In this document: in pieces, positions 9,597 through 19,818 of the stretch
How positions within the stretch are numbered: position 1 is the first letter of the stretch
Layout: every line of letters begins with the position of its first letter
DNA from: Rhodopirellula europaea 6C
Lineage (GTDB): Bacteria; Planctomycetota; Planctomycetia; Pirellulales; Pirellulaceae
Direction of reading: 5' to 3'
Assembly: GCF_000338295.1 (NCBI RefSeq)
Contig: NZ_ANMO01000097.1
Span: 1 to 64,000 of the forward strand
DNA length: 64,000 nucleotides
Made by a program: the position numbers and the translations under genes
Notes under the pieces: model-generated
Told to the model about the DNA's origin: nothing
What the model saw: the letters and a program-made list of their open reading frames with translations, nothing else
The model's database searches: none

Positions 9597-9933
9597 ATCT
9601 CAATTGGGTGGTTGGTGTCGGTGAAGGATCGCCGCCGATGGACCGAGCATTTCGGTGTTCAGGTGGCTGCGATCCGTCCACGGGGCTCAGATCACGTGTC
9701 ATGCCTCACGTTCGTCGCCTGTAAAACAATCGCCGGCGGGGTGTCCAGACCAACAAACGCATTGTGACGAATTTCCGACTTTGGTAGGCTTCTCGGCTAG
9801 GCGCCGCGGCGAGTCCGCGGGGACGCCCCCCTCCGGCTGTAGTTTTACAATCCACACCACCAACCCAGGTGACGGATCGACGGGTCATTTGCCGGAGCCC
9901 GATCGATACGATTTCACCATCGGTAACGTTTTT
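9597..9933. other. Divergent intergenic region upstream of rpsA
   Basis: This 337-base gap separates the small basic gene (minus) from rpsA (plus). The frame of rpsA is open across much of it, but the S1 homology begins only at 9934, so I treat it as a leader region. I see no RNA gene. It must hold the rpsA promoter, which I could not assign. Confidence 0.5.
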
Positions 9934-11730
<1,797 letters not shown>

Positions 11731-11906
11731 TCGAAAGATTTTTCAACTTGGGTAAATCGGGTGCTTCGGCATCCGGTTGCTCGGTTGGAATCGATTGTTT
11801 TTGTTGTGAACGCTTGTCGGCCCTTCACGGGCACGACGGGGGTTCAAAGACGTCGCGAAAGGCTGCTCATATCGAGCGGCATTCGCATTGAACATTGACA
11901 TGTGGG

Positions 11907-11944
11907 ACGGGCGTTTGATCTGCTTCAGACGCCCGTTTTTTTTT
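11907..11944 (+). terminator. Rho-independent terminator after rpsA
   Basis: ACGGGCGT pairs with ACGCCCGT across a short loop and is followed by a run of about ten T. It lies 177 bases downstream of the rpsA stop and about 90 bases before the next gene's start. It supports placing that gene's start at 12034 rather than further upstream. Confidence 0.85.
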
Positions 11945-12033
11945 GCGCCGTATATTTGATTTCTGTTCAAACGGCCCGGCGGAGAGCGGAGTTTTGTTTC
12001 CGTTCAATGCAACCACTTTCATCAATGTTCGCC

Positions 12034-13302
12034 ATGAGAATCAATCGCCGCGAAATGATTGGCGCTAGTTTGGCTTCCGCAGCCGCCGTTGCCAGTTCGG
12101 ACGTGTTTGCGGCGCCGGCCATTCACAACTCGGAAAAACCGGTTGTGCGTGTCCTGGGGACCCATGTGACCTTGCAGGAAGATCTGCGAGTTCGCGCGGA
12201 GGCAGATTTGGGAATTCGGCTGGAGTTTTCGCCGGGCGGAAGTGCGGAGGTTCTGCACCGAGCTTCGACACGTCCAGAGACGTTCGATCTTTATGAGCAA
12301 TGGTCCAATAGCATCCGCGTGCTCTGGCAGGCAAACGCTATTCAGCCGATTGATCGAAAGCGAATTCGTTACTGGGATGAGATCAACCCGCTGACCCGCG
12401 AAGGGCGTTTGACTCCCCAGGCCAAGCTTGGCGCCGGTGATGCACCAAACAAGTTACTTTTCATTCAGCCAGACGGAACTTTGGGCGGTATGCCGACGGA
12501 CAACGTGACGTTCTTGCCCTACGTGCACAACGTGGACTCGTTTGGCTATGACGCATCGATCGTTCCGCGTGGGGTCCCGTTCGAGACCGAATCGTGGGCT
12601 TGGTTGCTCGATGAGCGTTGGGCTGGGCGAGTCGCGATCGTCAATGAACCGACCATCGGCCTGTTCGATTTGGCTTTGGCCGTTCAGGCGAAGGGGCTGG
12701 CCGAATTTGAAGACATCGGCAATCTGAGCGAAGCCGACTTGGAAACGCTGTTCAAGATCTTAGAACACTACCGTCACGAAGGTCATTTTCGCGGTGTCTG
12801 GAGCAGCGTTCCTGCATCGGTTGATTTGATGAGCAGCGGCGAGGCTGTCATTGAAAGCATGTTTTCACCAGCGGTGTTCGATTTGAAAGGCCGCGGGATC
12901 GATTGCGTTTACGCATCTCCCAAGGAAGGCTATCGAGCTTGGCACGGCGTGATGTGCTTGTCATCCAAAACGGTTGGTACGGTCAAGGACGCGGCGTATG
13001 AATACATGAATTGGTGGTTGTCGGGATGGCCCGGAGCATTCATTGCTCGCCAGGGCTACTACATCTCCAACCCGCAACGCTCGCGGGAGGAGCTCAGCGA
13101 AGCCGAATGGGACTACTGGTATCAGGGCAAACCCGCAGCGACAGACTTGCTGGGCACGACTGGTCAGGTGGTCGTTAAACAGGGGCAGCGTCGAGACGGC
13201 GGTTCCTATGTGAAACGATTTAGCAACGTTGCGGTTTGGAACACCGTGATGAAGTCGTACGAAGCCAGCCTTCAACATTGGAACGAGTTCTTGGCAGGAT
13301 GA
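12034..13302 (+). CDS. Periplasmic ABC-type solute-binding protein (PotD-like)
   Basis: This is an extracellular solute-binding protein resembling the spermidine/putrescine or iron-binding type. The N-terminus (NRREMIGASLASAAAVASS) has a twin-arginine pair and a hydrophobic stretch, so it is probably exported by Tat or Sec. The mature part has VRVLGTHVTLQEDLRVRAEA and TFDLYEQWSNSIRVLWQANA, then a hinge region and WHGVMCLSSKTVGTVKDAAY near the C-terminus. The start is ATG 12034, after the terminator. The stop overlaps the next start (ATGA) and the kinase-regulator pair follows, with no permease or ATPase nearby. The protein may therefore serve as a sensing input rather than for import, which is inference. 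Confidence 0.85.
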   Translation: MRINRREMIGASLASAAAVASSDVFAAPAIHNSEKPVVRVLGTHVTLQEDLRVRAEADLGIRLEFSPGGSAEVLHRASTRPETFDLYEQWSNSIRVLWQANAIQPIDRKRIRYWDEINPLTREGRLTPQAKLGAGDAPNKLLFIQPDGTLGGMPTDNVTFLPYVHNVDSFGYDASIVPRGVPFETESWAWLLDERWAGRVAIVNEPTIGLFDLALAVQAKGLAEFEDIGNLSEADLETLFKILEHYRHEGHFRGVWSSVPASVDLMSSGEAVIESMFSPAVFDLKGRGIDCVYASPKEGYRAWHGVMCLSSKTVGTVKDAAYEYMNWWLSGWPGAFIARQGYYISNPQRSREELSEAEWDYWYQGKPAATDLLGTTGQVVVKQGQRRDGGSYVKRFSNVAVWNTVMKSYEASLQHWNEFLAG

Positions 13303-15230
13303 GCACCTTGATCTCTCGTCTGGTAGGGCGGACGCTTCGGCAACGCATTTATCTCGCCAGCGCGTGCTTCGTGTTACTGTGCGTCTTGGTTGCATGGTTT
13401 GGTATCACCGGGCAATTGGCTTTGCTCAAGAGCTTTGCCGAGTACCAGCGTGCGGAGAACACATCGGTCGCCATTGAATCGATCGAGCGAAAGGTTCAGG
13501 AACTGAAGTCTCGCAGCGAGCGATATCTTTTGACTGGAGCCTCGGCTCAGTATCGAGCCGCACTCAGTTTGCAGGATCAGTTGGCGGAGGAGATCGAACG
13601 TGCCAAAGGTGAAACGCCAGCGATCCAGGAAACGTTGGATCAGATGGAAGGCCACCTGAAAGTATTGAGCGACCAAATGAAATTGGCCGCTGAGGAACGT
13701 GACCTTCGATCTCGGTTAGTACAAATCGAGTTGCCAGAGAAGGCGGAGCGTGTTCGCGAAGCGTTCAACGCCTTGCGAGGGCAATGGATGATGTCTCCCG
13801 TCGAAAAGGAGACGCAGATTCATCAACACGGGAATGCCCGCGGTGCGTATGTTTCGGCGCATCGATCTTTGCTGGAGTACTTCAATCACCCGAAGTCGGC
13901 GAGTTTCGATCTCGCCAGTCAGCGTCTTGAGAAAGCGATATCGATTTGCGAGGAACTCAAAGAAAATCCTGATAATCAGCAGGCCGACATCCAGCTGATG
14001 ATGGAAGAGTTGCTCGCGAGTTTGAATGAGTTTCGACGAGTCGGGACGCGGGCGTTTCAAGCAACCCGTGGGTACATGGTGTATTCCAATGTTGTGATGG
14101 CCGGTGAGATATCTGAGTTCAGCTATCGTTCGTCTCAGCTGAAGGAGTACGTCCAAGAACAGAAGACCTTGAACCAGCGAAACCGTGAAACATCATTTCG
14201 ACAATCGCAGTACGCGGCGGTGGGAGCGGCCATCGGAGCGGTTCTATTGGCAATCTTTCTCGCGACGAGTCTCTCGATGGCAGTCGTCGGACCGATCGGT
14301 CGTTTGACGGAGATGTTCCGGCGTTTGGCGGCTGGTGAGACGATGGCAATCAGCGGCGAAATCGGACGCACGGACGAAATTGCGGAAATGGTCAACGCAG
14401 CCCGAGTCTTTAGCGATAAGAATCAGGAAACGACTCAGTTGCTGATTCGTTCCGAAACGCTGAGCCAGGAGTTGGCGAAGAAGGCCGATGCTCTCGTTGA
14501 ATCCAATAGAGAGCTTGATAACTTCGCTTACATCGCGTCTCACGATTTGAAATCACCACTGCGAGGCATCCAGCACCTGGCGAGTTGGGTCCAGGAGGAT
14601 TGTGAAGATATTCTGCCCGAGACCTCGCAGACGCATTTGGCTCACATGCAATCTCGCGTCCGCAACATGGAATGTCTACTCGATGACCTGCTCAACTATT
14701 CGAGAGTCGGCCGCGTGGATGCTCGTCCTGAAATGGTGGACTGCCGTGAACTGGTTTCAGGGATCGTCGAAATGGCGGACAATTCGGAAAACTGCCAGAT
14801 TTCCTGGGAATTCCTTCCGACGTGTTCCACGGTCCGGACGCCACTGAAGCAGGTTCTGTTGAATTTGATCACCAACGCGATCAAGTATAACGACAAGGGG
14901 GCGGAAGGCCGCGTTAGCGTGCAATGCGTCCAAGATGACAGCTGGTACAGATGGGAGGTCAGCGATAACGGTATCGGGATCGAACCTCGGTTTCACGAAA
15001 AAGTGTTCCAAATGTATCAGCGGGTCGCTCCAGAAGTTTCCGAAGGAAGCGGCATGGGACTTGCGATCGCCAAGAAACATGTGGAACATTACGGCGGAGA
15101 AATAGGAATCCATTCGTCACCGGGAGAGGGCACCACGTTTTGGTTCACCTGGCCGGTACAGATCGAAACGGCGGAGTCGCCATCTAGCGGCGACCTCGCT
15201 GAAGACCCCATTGCAAACGTGCCACAATGA
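13299..15230 (+). CDS. Membrane sensor histidine kinase
   Basis: This is a two-component sensor of 643 residues. An N-terminal membrane segment (ASACFVLLCVLVAWFGITG) is followed by a ~270-residue helical sensor region, a second membrane segment (AAIGAVLLAIFLATSLSMAV) and a HAMP-like linker (GPIGRLTEMFRRLAAGETMA). The HisKA helix carries the phospho-accepting histidine near residue 414 (YIASHDLKSPLRGI). The ATPase domain shows LLNLITNAIKYND (N box), DNGIGI (G1) and GSGMGLAIAKK (G2). ATG 13299 overlaps the upstream stop. The gene overlaps the response regulator downstream, so all three genes appear translationally coupled. The sensor region has long coiled helices and could bind the upstream solute-binding protein. 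Confidence 0.93.
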   Translation: MSTLISRLVGRTLRQRIYLASACFVLLCVLVAWFGITGQLALLKSFAEYQRAENTSVAIESIERKVQELKSRSERYLLTGASAQYRAALSLQDQLAEEIERAKGETPAIQETLDQMEGHLKVLSDQMKLAAEERDLRSRLVQIELPEKAERVREAFNALRGQWMMSPVEKETQIHQHGNARGAYVSAHRSLLEYFNHPKSASFDLASQRLEKAISICEELKENPDNQQADIQLMMEELLASLNEFRRVGTRAFQATRGYMVYSNVVMAGEISEFSYRSSQLKEYVQEQKTLNQRNRETSFRQSQYAAVGAAIGAVLLAIFLATSLSMAVVGPIGRLTEMFRRLAAGETMAISGEIGRTDEIAEMVNAARVFSDKNQETTQLLIRSETLSQELAKKADALVESNRELDNFAYIASHDLKSPLRGIQHLASWVQEDCEDILPETSQTHLAHMQSRVRNMECLLDDLLNYSRVGRVDARPEMVDCRELVSGIVEMADNSENCQISWEFLPTCSTVRTPLKQVLLNLITNAIKYNDKGAEGRVSVQCVQDDSWYRWEVSDNGIGIEPRFHEKVFQMYQRVAPEVSEGSGMGLAIAKKHVEHYGGEIGIHSSPGEGTTFWFTWPVQIETAESPSSGDLAEDPIANVPQ

Positions 15231-15691
15231 AATCGGCCCCTGTCGACAGTTCGAATCAAGATGACGTGAAACGTCCGACATTTCTTCTGATCGAGGACGA
15301 CGCCGTCGACGCCGAGGCGTTTCGCCGTGCAGTGAAACGCAACCAAGTCGATTGCGAGTTGGTGCACGCCAGTGATGGCGGCGAAGCTTTGGAAAAGCTG
15401 CGTAACATGGTCGACGAAAACGACGATATCGGAGTCCTGGCATTTCTCGATTTGAATATGCCAGGGCTGAACGGGCACGAATTCCTGGCGGAAGTCCGCC
15501 GGGACGAATCATTGAAAAGACTGGCTGTTTTTGTCGTGACGACATCTCGCCACAAACGCGACATTGCATTGGCCTACGACAAAAACGTCGCTGGCTATTT
15601 TGAAAAGGACGACTTAGCATCGGTGCTGGAAATCGCACGCCAATTCGCGGGACGCTTGGTCTTCCCGACTCTGGGCCGCAAAAGCGATTGA
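15227..15691 (+). CDS. Single-domain response regulator (Rcp1-like)
   Basis: This 154-residue receiver domain has no output domain. It has the acidic cluster LIEDDAVDAEAF, the phospho-accepting aspartate in AFLDLNMPG near residue 75, the switch threonine in VVTTSRHKRD and the lysine in GYFEKDD. It resembles the stand-alone regulators paired with phytochrome-type kinases. It overlaps the kinase gene by four bases. Its partner after phosphorylation is not visible here. It likely acts by protein-protein contact rather than by binding DNA. Confidence 0.93.
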   Translation: MKSAPVDSSNQDDVKRPTFLLIEDDAVDAEAFRRAVKRNQVDCELVHASDGGEALEKLRNMVDENDDIGVLAFLDLNMPGLNGHEFLAEVRRDESLKRLAVFVVTTSRHKRDIALAYDKNVAGYFEKDDLASVLEIARQFAGRLVFPTLGRKSD

Positions 15692-15908
15692 ACGACCTGT
15701 CGGGTGCTTTGCACGACAATGGCCTGGCACTCATTTCAGGTTGTTAGCCGTCTGCGTTTGGGCTCCTGTTCTTCGCGCGGCTCGGCCGACCAGCTTTTCC
15801 GATGTAGTCACACGGTTGTCGATGCCGGCGGAAAAAGCGACAACAGCGACGCGAGATTGTTCATCGCCTGAGTGACCCCGTTCCGAGTTGAAGCCTTTTA
15901 GTTGCATC

Positions 15909-16949
15909 ATGTCATCATCCAATCTTCGCGTCGCTCTCGTCGGATCGACCGGTTACACCGCACTCGAAGTCGCCCGATTGTTGCTCACCCATCCCAGTGC
16001 GGAGTTGGTGGTCGCGACCAGTCGCCAAGACGAGGGCAAACCACTGTCGGAAATTCATCCGATGCTGGCCGGACGCTGCGACGTGGCGCTGCAACCGCTC
16101 GATGCAGACGTGATCGCGAAATCTGCTGACGTTGCGATGTGCTGCTTGCCCCACGGAGCCTCCGCGGAGAGCGTCAAGCAATTGGCCGACGCTGGAATGC
16201 GAGTGATCGATTTCAGTGCCGATTTCCGTTTGTCGAGCCTTGAGACGTACGAGCACTGGTACGGCGTTAAGCATCCATGGCCGGAACGGATTGGTAATGT
16301 CGTCTACGGCATGCCCGAGTTTTTCGCGGACGAGATTCGCACTGCCGACATCGTTGCCAACCCAGGCTGCTATCCCACGTCCGCGATTATGCCGCTGGCC
16401 CCACTGGTGAAAGCGGGATTGATCGAAACCGACGACATCATCGTCGACAGCAAATCGGGCGTGTCAGGTGCGGGCCGTTCACCTAAGCTGGCAACGCTTT
16501 ACTGCGAGACCAACGAATCGATCTCCGCCTACGCGGTCGGAACGCACCGCCACGCACCCGAGATCGCGGACCTGGTCGAACGGATCGCGGGGGCTCCGAT
16601 CGAAGTGATGTTCACGCCTCACCTGACACCGATGGATCGTGGCATTCTGTCGACGATCTATGTGAAGCCGGCGGGCAAAGCTGGTTCGGTGGAGGAAGCC
16701 GTTCGTTCGATGATGAGTTTGTTGCGAGATACTTACTCAGACCAACCTTGCGTCCACGTGGTCGATCACTTGCCCGCGACGAAGTATGTCGCCGGGACCA
16801 ACCACGTTCAAATTTCGGTTCGTCCATCGGGCAAACGTGCTGTCATCGTTTGTGCGATCGATAACCTGACCAAGGGTGCCAGCGGCGCGGCCGTGCAAAA
16901 CATGAACGTGATGTTCGGTCTGCCAGAAACGGCTGGTTTGTTGATGTGA
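15909..16949 (+). CDS. argC: N-acetyl-gamma-glutamyl-phosphate reductase
   Basis: This is the third enzyme of arginine synthesis: it reduces N-acetyl-glutamyl phosphate to the semialdehyde with NADPH. The 346-residue protein has the N-terminal VALVGSTGYTALEVARLL binding motif and the catalytic-cysteine signature VANPGCYPTSAIMPLAPL. SKSGVSGAGR and the histidine-containing VGTHRHAPEI are also present. The ATG at 15909 gives the conventional N-terminus (MSSSNLRVALVGSTGYT). A 217-base gap separates it from the response regulator. No other arginine genes are close by. Confidence 0.96.
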   Translation: MSSSNLRVALVGSTGYTALEVARLLLTHPSAELVVATSRQDEGKPLSEIHPMLAGRCDVALQPLDADVIAKSADVAMCCLPHGASAESVKQLADAGMRVIDFSADFRLSSLETYEHWYGVKHPWPERIGNVVYGMPEFFADEIRTADIVANPGCYPTSAIMPLAPLVKAGLIETDDIIVDSKSGVSGAGRSPKLATLYCETNESISAYAVGTHRHAPEIADLVERIAGAPIEVMFTPHLTPMDRGILSTIYVKPAGKAGSVEEAVRSMMSLLRDTYSDQPCVHVVDHLPATKYVAGTNHVQISVRPSGKRAVIVCAIDNLTKGASGAAVQNMNVMFGLPETAGLLM

Positions 16950-17035
16950 TCTCACGGTCGTTGGGGTAAAGATCATGCCACGGATGTTTGCAAATCGACT
17001 TGGACTTGAAACGTTGCCCTGCATCGGAGCTTGTT

Positions 17036-18385
17036 ATGCCAGAGGTCACACCGTTTGCCGCGTTGCGTTACAACCTGGATCACATTCGGTCGTTGTCCGA
17101 AGTTGTCGCACCGCCGTATGACGTCATCGGCGATGACTATCAAGACGTGCTTTACAAACGACACCCATCCAATGTGATTCGCGTGATCTTGAATCGCGAG
17201 GAACCTGGCGATGAGGTTGACGAGACCTACTCGCGGGCAGCCGGTTTCGTCAAACAGTGGATCAGCGAAGGTGTGCTGAAGCAGGACGACGAACCGGCGT
17301 TCTATCTTTATCACCAAACCTTTGAGATTTCGGGTGACGGTGGCAAACCCGAGACGGTGACCCGGCGCGGGTTCATGGGGCGAGTTCGTTTGGAGCCCTT
17401 TGGGAAAGGCAGCATCCATCCGCACGAGGAAACGCATCCCAAGGCGAAGGTGGATCGTATGAAATTGCTGAAGGCGACGGAGCAGAACAACAGCCCAATC
17501 TTTGGATTGTACCCCGACGATGACAACGTGGTCATTGAATGCTTGGAAGTTGCCAAGGCCGATGTCACACCGATCGAAGCCACTGACGATGCGGACGTGG
17601 TTCATACCGTTTGGCCGATCACGGATTCTGAAGCCATCACGAAGGCCAGTCAATTTTTGTCGGACAAACCGATGTACGTTGCCGACGGACACCATCGATA
17701 CGAAACGGCATGTGACTACCGAGACTTCGTCGCGGAGCAGGCCGGCGGTATCGCCCCGGATCATCCGGTGAACTTTGTGATGACGATGTTGGTGGGCATG
17801 AACGATTCAGGATTGGTCGTGCTGCCAACGCACCGATTGATTCGCGGCATTCGTCCGCTGCGCTCAGATGAGTTGATCGAACGACTTGGCGATCGTTTCG
17901 ATTGCGAAACGCTCAGCGGTGGCATGTCTGCGGCACCTGATGCTTGGACACGAATCCAGTTGGCGAATCGTCAAAGTTTGATGGCGTTGTATGCCGCGGA
18001 GGATGAGACGTGGGTGATGATCAATGCGAATGAGACGGCGCTGATTCGCATGTCGGAGCTCGCCGGCAACCAAAGTGCGACCTGGCGATCTCTGGGCGTC
18101 AGCTTGCTGCACAAGTTGGTGTTGGAGGATTGCTTGGGAGAAACAAATCATCCCAAGCCAACCTATGTCCACGAGGTGAACGATGTGTTGGCCGGTTTGA
18201 AAGGCGAGACCGACGCCGCGGAATCAGAAGGCGACGGCGACTACACTTTCGCGGCGCTCGTGATGCCCGCGACGGTGTCGGATGTTGAGCAGATCAGCCT
18301 GAACCACGAACGCATGCCCGCCAAAAGCACCTACTTCTACCCCAAGTTGCTCAGCGGTTTAGCATTTCATCGATTGATGCCGTGA
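17036..18385 (+). CDS. DUF1015 family protein
   Basis: This is a conserved protein of unknown function, 449 residues long. The family N-terminus is recognisable in TPFAALRYNLDHI and VVAPPYDVIGDDYQ. Other conserved blocks are HPSNVIRVILNRE, RGFMGRVRLEPFGKGSIHPH, HEETHPKAKVDRMKLLKATE and YVADGHHRYETACDYRD. The histidine-rich HHRYET block suggests a catalytic or metal-binding role. ATG 17036 is chosen because family similarity begins at MPEVTPF. It lies 86 bases after argC on the same strand and may be co-transcribed with it. Confidence 0.88.
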   Translation: MPEVTPFAALRYNLDHIRSLSEVVAPPYDVIGDDYQDVLYKRHPSNVIRVILNREEPGDEVDETYSRAAGFVKQWISEGVLKQDDEPAFYLYHQTFEISGDGGKPETVTRRGFMGRVRLEPFGKGSIHPHEETHPKAKVDRMKLLKATEQNNSPIFGLYPDDDNVVIECLEVAKADVTPIEATDDADVVHTVWPITDSEAITKASQFLSDKPMYVADGHHRYETACDYRDFVAEQAGGIAPDHPVNFVMTMLVGMNDSGLVVLPTHRLIRGIRPLRSDELIERLGDRFDCETLSGGMSAAPDAWTRIQLANRQSLMALYAAEDETWVMINANETALIRMSELAGNQSATWRSLGVSLLHKLVLEDCLGETNHPKPTYVHEVNDVLAGLKGETDAAESEGDGDYTFAALVMPATVSDVEQISLNHERMPAKSTYFYPKLLSGLAFHRLMP

Positions 18386-18446
18386 GCCGTGCATGGGGGC
18401 GATCACCGAGTTTTGGTGAATGATACGCTTGGGAGCGATGAGGGCG

Positions 18447-18816
18447 GATGAATTTGGCCGTTGGCCAAAGCGTCCGGGTGGTGCGTTGCAAGACCAGGGG
18501 CGTTGCCCGCTGGCTATGTTGAGTTTGGCCTTTGGCCAATGCGGTTGACTGGCCAACGGCCAGTTTCATCGAAGCCAGGGGCAACGCCCCTGGTACTCGG
18601 ACCGACATCGAACGGTTTGGCCAACGGCCAAGATCAACCGGGCCGCCTCGCATGCGATGTCAGACGCCACAATTGCCTCTCGGAACACCCCGGCGTCTTG
18701 ATCGTCTAAGCTGAATGTCGGTTGTCGGCCACTCTGGCCAACGGCCAGTTTCAACGAAGCCAGGGGCATCGCCCCTGGGACTCGAACCAACGTCGAAGGG
18801 TTTGGCCAACGGCCAA
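18447..18816. repeat. REP-like palindromic units left of the transposase
   Basis: There are three units. Unit 1 (18447-18539) is in one orientation and units 2 (18549-18631) and 3 (18734-18816) are in the other. Each has three hairpins built on TGGCCAACGGCCA, CCAGGGGC...GCCCCTGG and TTTGGCCAACGGCCAA. Unit 1 is identical over 93 bases to the unit at 19302-19394. Such palindromes flanking a small HUH transposase are what REP/RAYT systems show. No gene is seen in 18386-18844. Confidence 0.88.
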
Positions 18817-18844
18817 ATTCAACCGAACGGGGAGACGACATCCA

Positions 18845-19297
18845 ATGCCACAGTCATTGTCTCAACTCTATGTTCACTTGATCTTCAGCACCAAAGACCG
18901 GTTCCCGTTCTTAAAAGACGACATCCGAGACCGCGTTCACGCCTACCTGGCATCTGTTCTACGCGAAATGGGGGCGCCGTTCGTGGTCGTGGGCGGCGTC
19001 GACGATCATGTTCACGTTCTATTTGATATGGGCCGGATTCATCCAGCAAAAGATTTCGTTGAAAAAGTCAAACGTGAGACGTCCAAGTTTGTGAAGACGC
19101 TACGTCCCAATCTGGACAAATTTTATTGGCAGCGCGGATACGGGATCTTCTCCGTTTCTCCGACGCATCGTGAGAGCGTCGTTGAATACATCGAGAACCA
19201 GCAATCGCATCACCGAGCAACAACGTTCCAAGAGGAGTACCGCGACTTCCTCAAACGATATGGGATCGCGTTTGATGAGCGATATGTTTGGGAGTGA
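18845..19297 (+). CDS. IS200-like / REP-associated tyrosine (HUH) transposase
   Basis: This 150-residue single-strand DNA transposase belongs to the Y1 family. It opens with the usual SLSQLYVHLIFSTKDRFPFL and carries the HUH metal motif in DHVHVLFDM. Further motifs are FWQRGYG-like YWQRGYGIFSVSP and the nucleophile tyrosine in VVEYIENQQSHH. The C-terminus GIAFDERYVWE is also typical. It appears intact with a clean ATG at 18845. Palindromic repeat units lie on both sides, so it probably recognises and moves or spreads these repeats. Whether it is a domesticated RAYT or a mobile IS200-type element cannot be settled from one copy. I see no tnpB-like partner. Confidence 0.93.
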   Translation: MPQSLSQLYVHLIFSTKDRFPFLKDDIRDRVHAYLASVLREMGAPFVVVGGVDDHVHVLFDMGRIHPAKDFVEKVKRETSKFVKTLRPNLDKFYWQRGYGIFSVSPTHRESVVEYIENQQSHHRATTFQEEYRDFLKRYGIAFDERYVWE

Positions 19298-19301
19298 TGA
19301 G

Positions 19302-19500
19302 GATGAATTTGGCCGTTGGCCAAAGCGTCCGGGTGGTGCGTTGCAAGACCAGGGGCGTTGCCCGCTGGCTATGTTGAGTTTGGCCTTTGGCCAAGGATGA
19401 CAGGCCGACATGAAAGACTGGCCAACGGCCAGATTCATCGAAGCCAAGGGCATCGCCCCTGGAGCTCGAATCAATGTCGAACGGTTTGGCCAACGGCCAA
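19302..19500. repeat. REP-like palindromic units right of the transposase
   Basis: Unit 4 (19302-19394) starts four bases after the transposase stop codon and is identical over 93 bases to unit 1 at 18447-18539. Unit 5 (19419-19500) is in the opposite orientation and matches units 2 and 3. The arrangement around the transposase is: one forward unit and two reverse units, the gene, then one forward and one reverse unit. Confidence 0.88.
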
Positions 19501-19564
19501 AATCAACCGGACAACGGAGACGCACAATGCCCCGGTCATTGCCGAGAAGGACGCTCAGTTTCGA

Positions 19565-19716
19565 CGGCCCCGTCCGGGGCGGATGGACATGTTGTTTGGG
19601 GAACAATTCTCGGGGCTGACACCCCGAGCTAAGAACGCGGACTCCTCCGGAGTCATGCATGCACAACCGCCCCGGACGGGGCCGCCGTTGGTAGCTCGGG
19701 GCGGAAGCCCCGAGAC
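19565..19716. repeat. Nested inverted repeats of a second family
   Basis: An 18-base sequence containing GGCCCCGTCCGGGGC (19565-19582) is repeated as its exact reverse complement at 19667-19684. Between them lie CTCGGGGCTGACACCCCGAG and GACTCCTCCGGAGTC, and just after lies CTCGGGGCGGAAGCCCCGAG. These are separate palindromes from the transposase-linked family. The stretch 19501-19818 contains no supported gene. Confidence 0.8.
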
Positions 19717-19818
19717 CGGTGGTGCACATCACGATGTCGCCCCGGATGGGGGCCGTCGTCGTCTTCGCCAGAATTCAGATGCTCGAGCGAGTGGACCTCC
19801 GAATTCTGGTGAATCCGG

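Noticed and set aside
9655-9933. N-terminal extension of ribosomal protein S1
   Set aside because: The frame is open, but residues are unlike S1 and low in coding character. The MVNRN start fits better.
18447-19716. Possible CRISPR array
   Set aside because: Repeats are palindromic, unequal in spacing, vary in orientation and have no spacers of even size. No cas gene is present.
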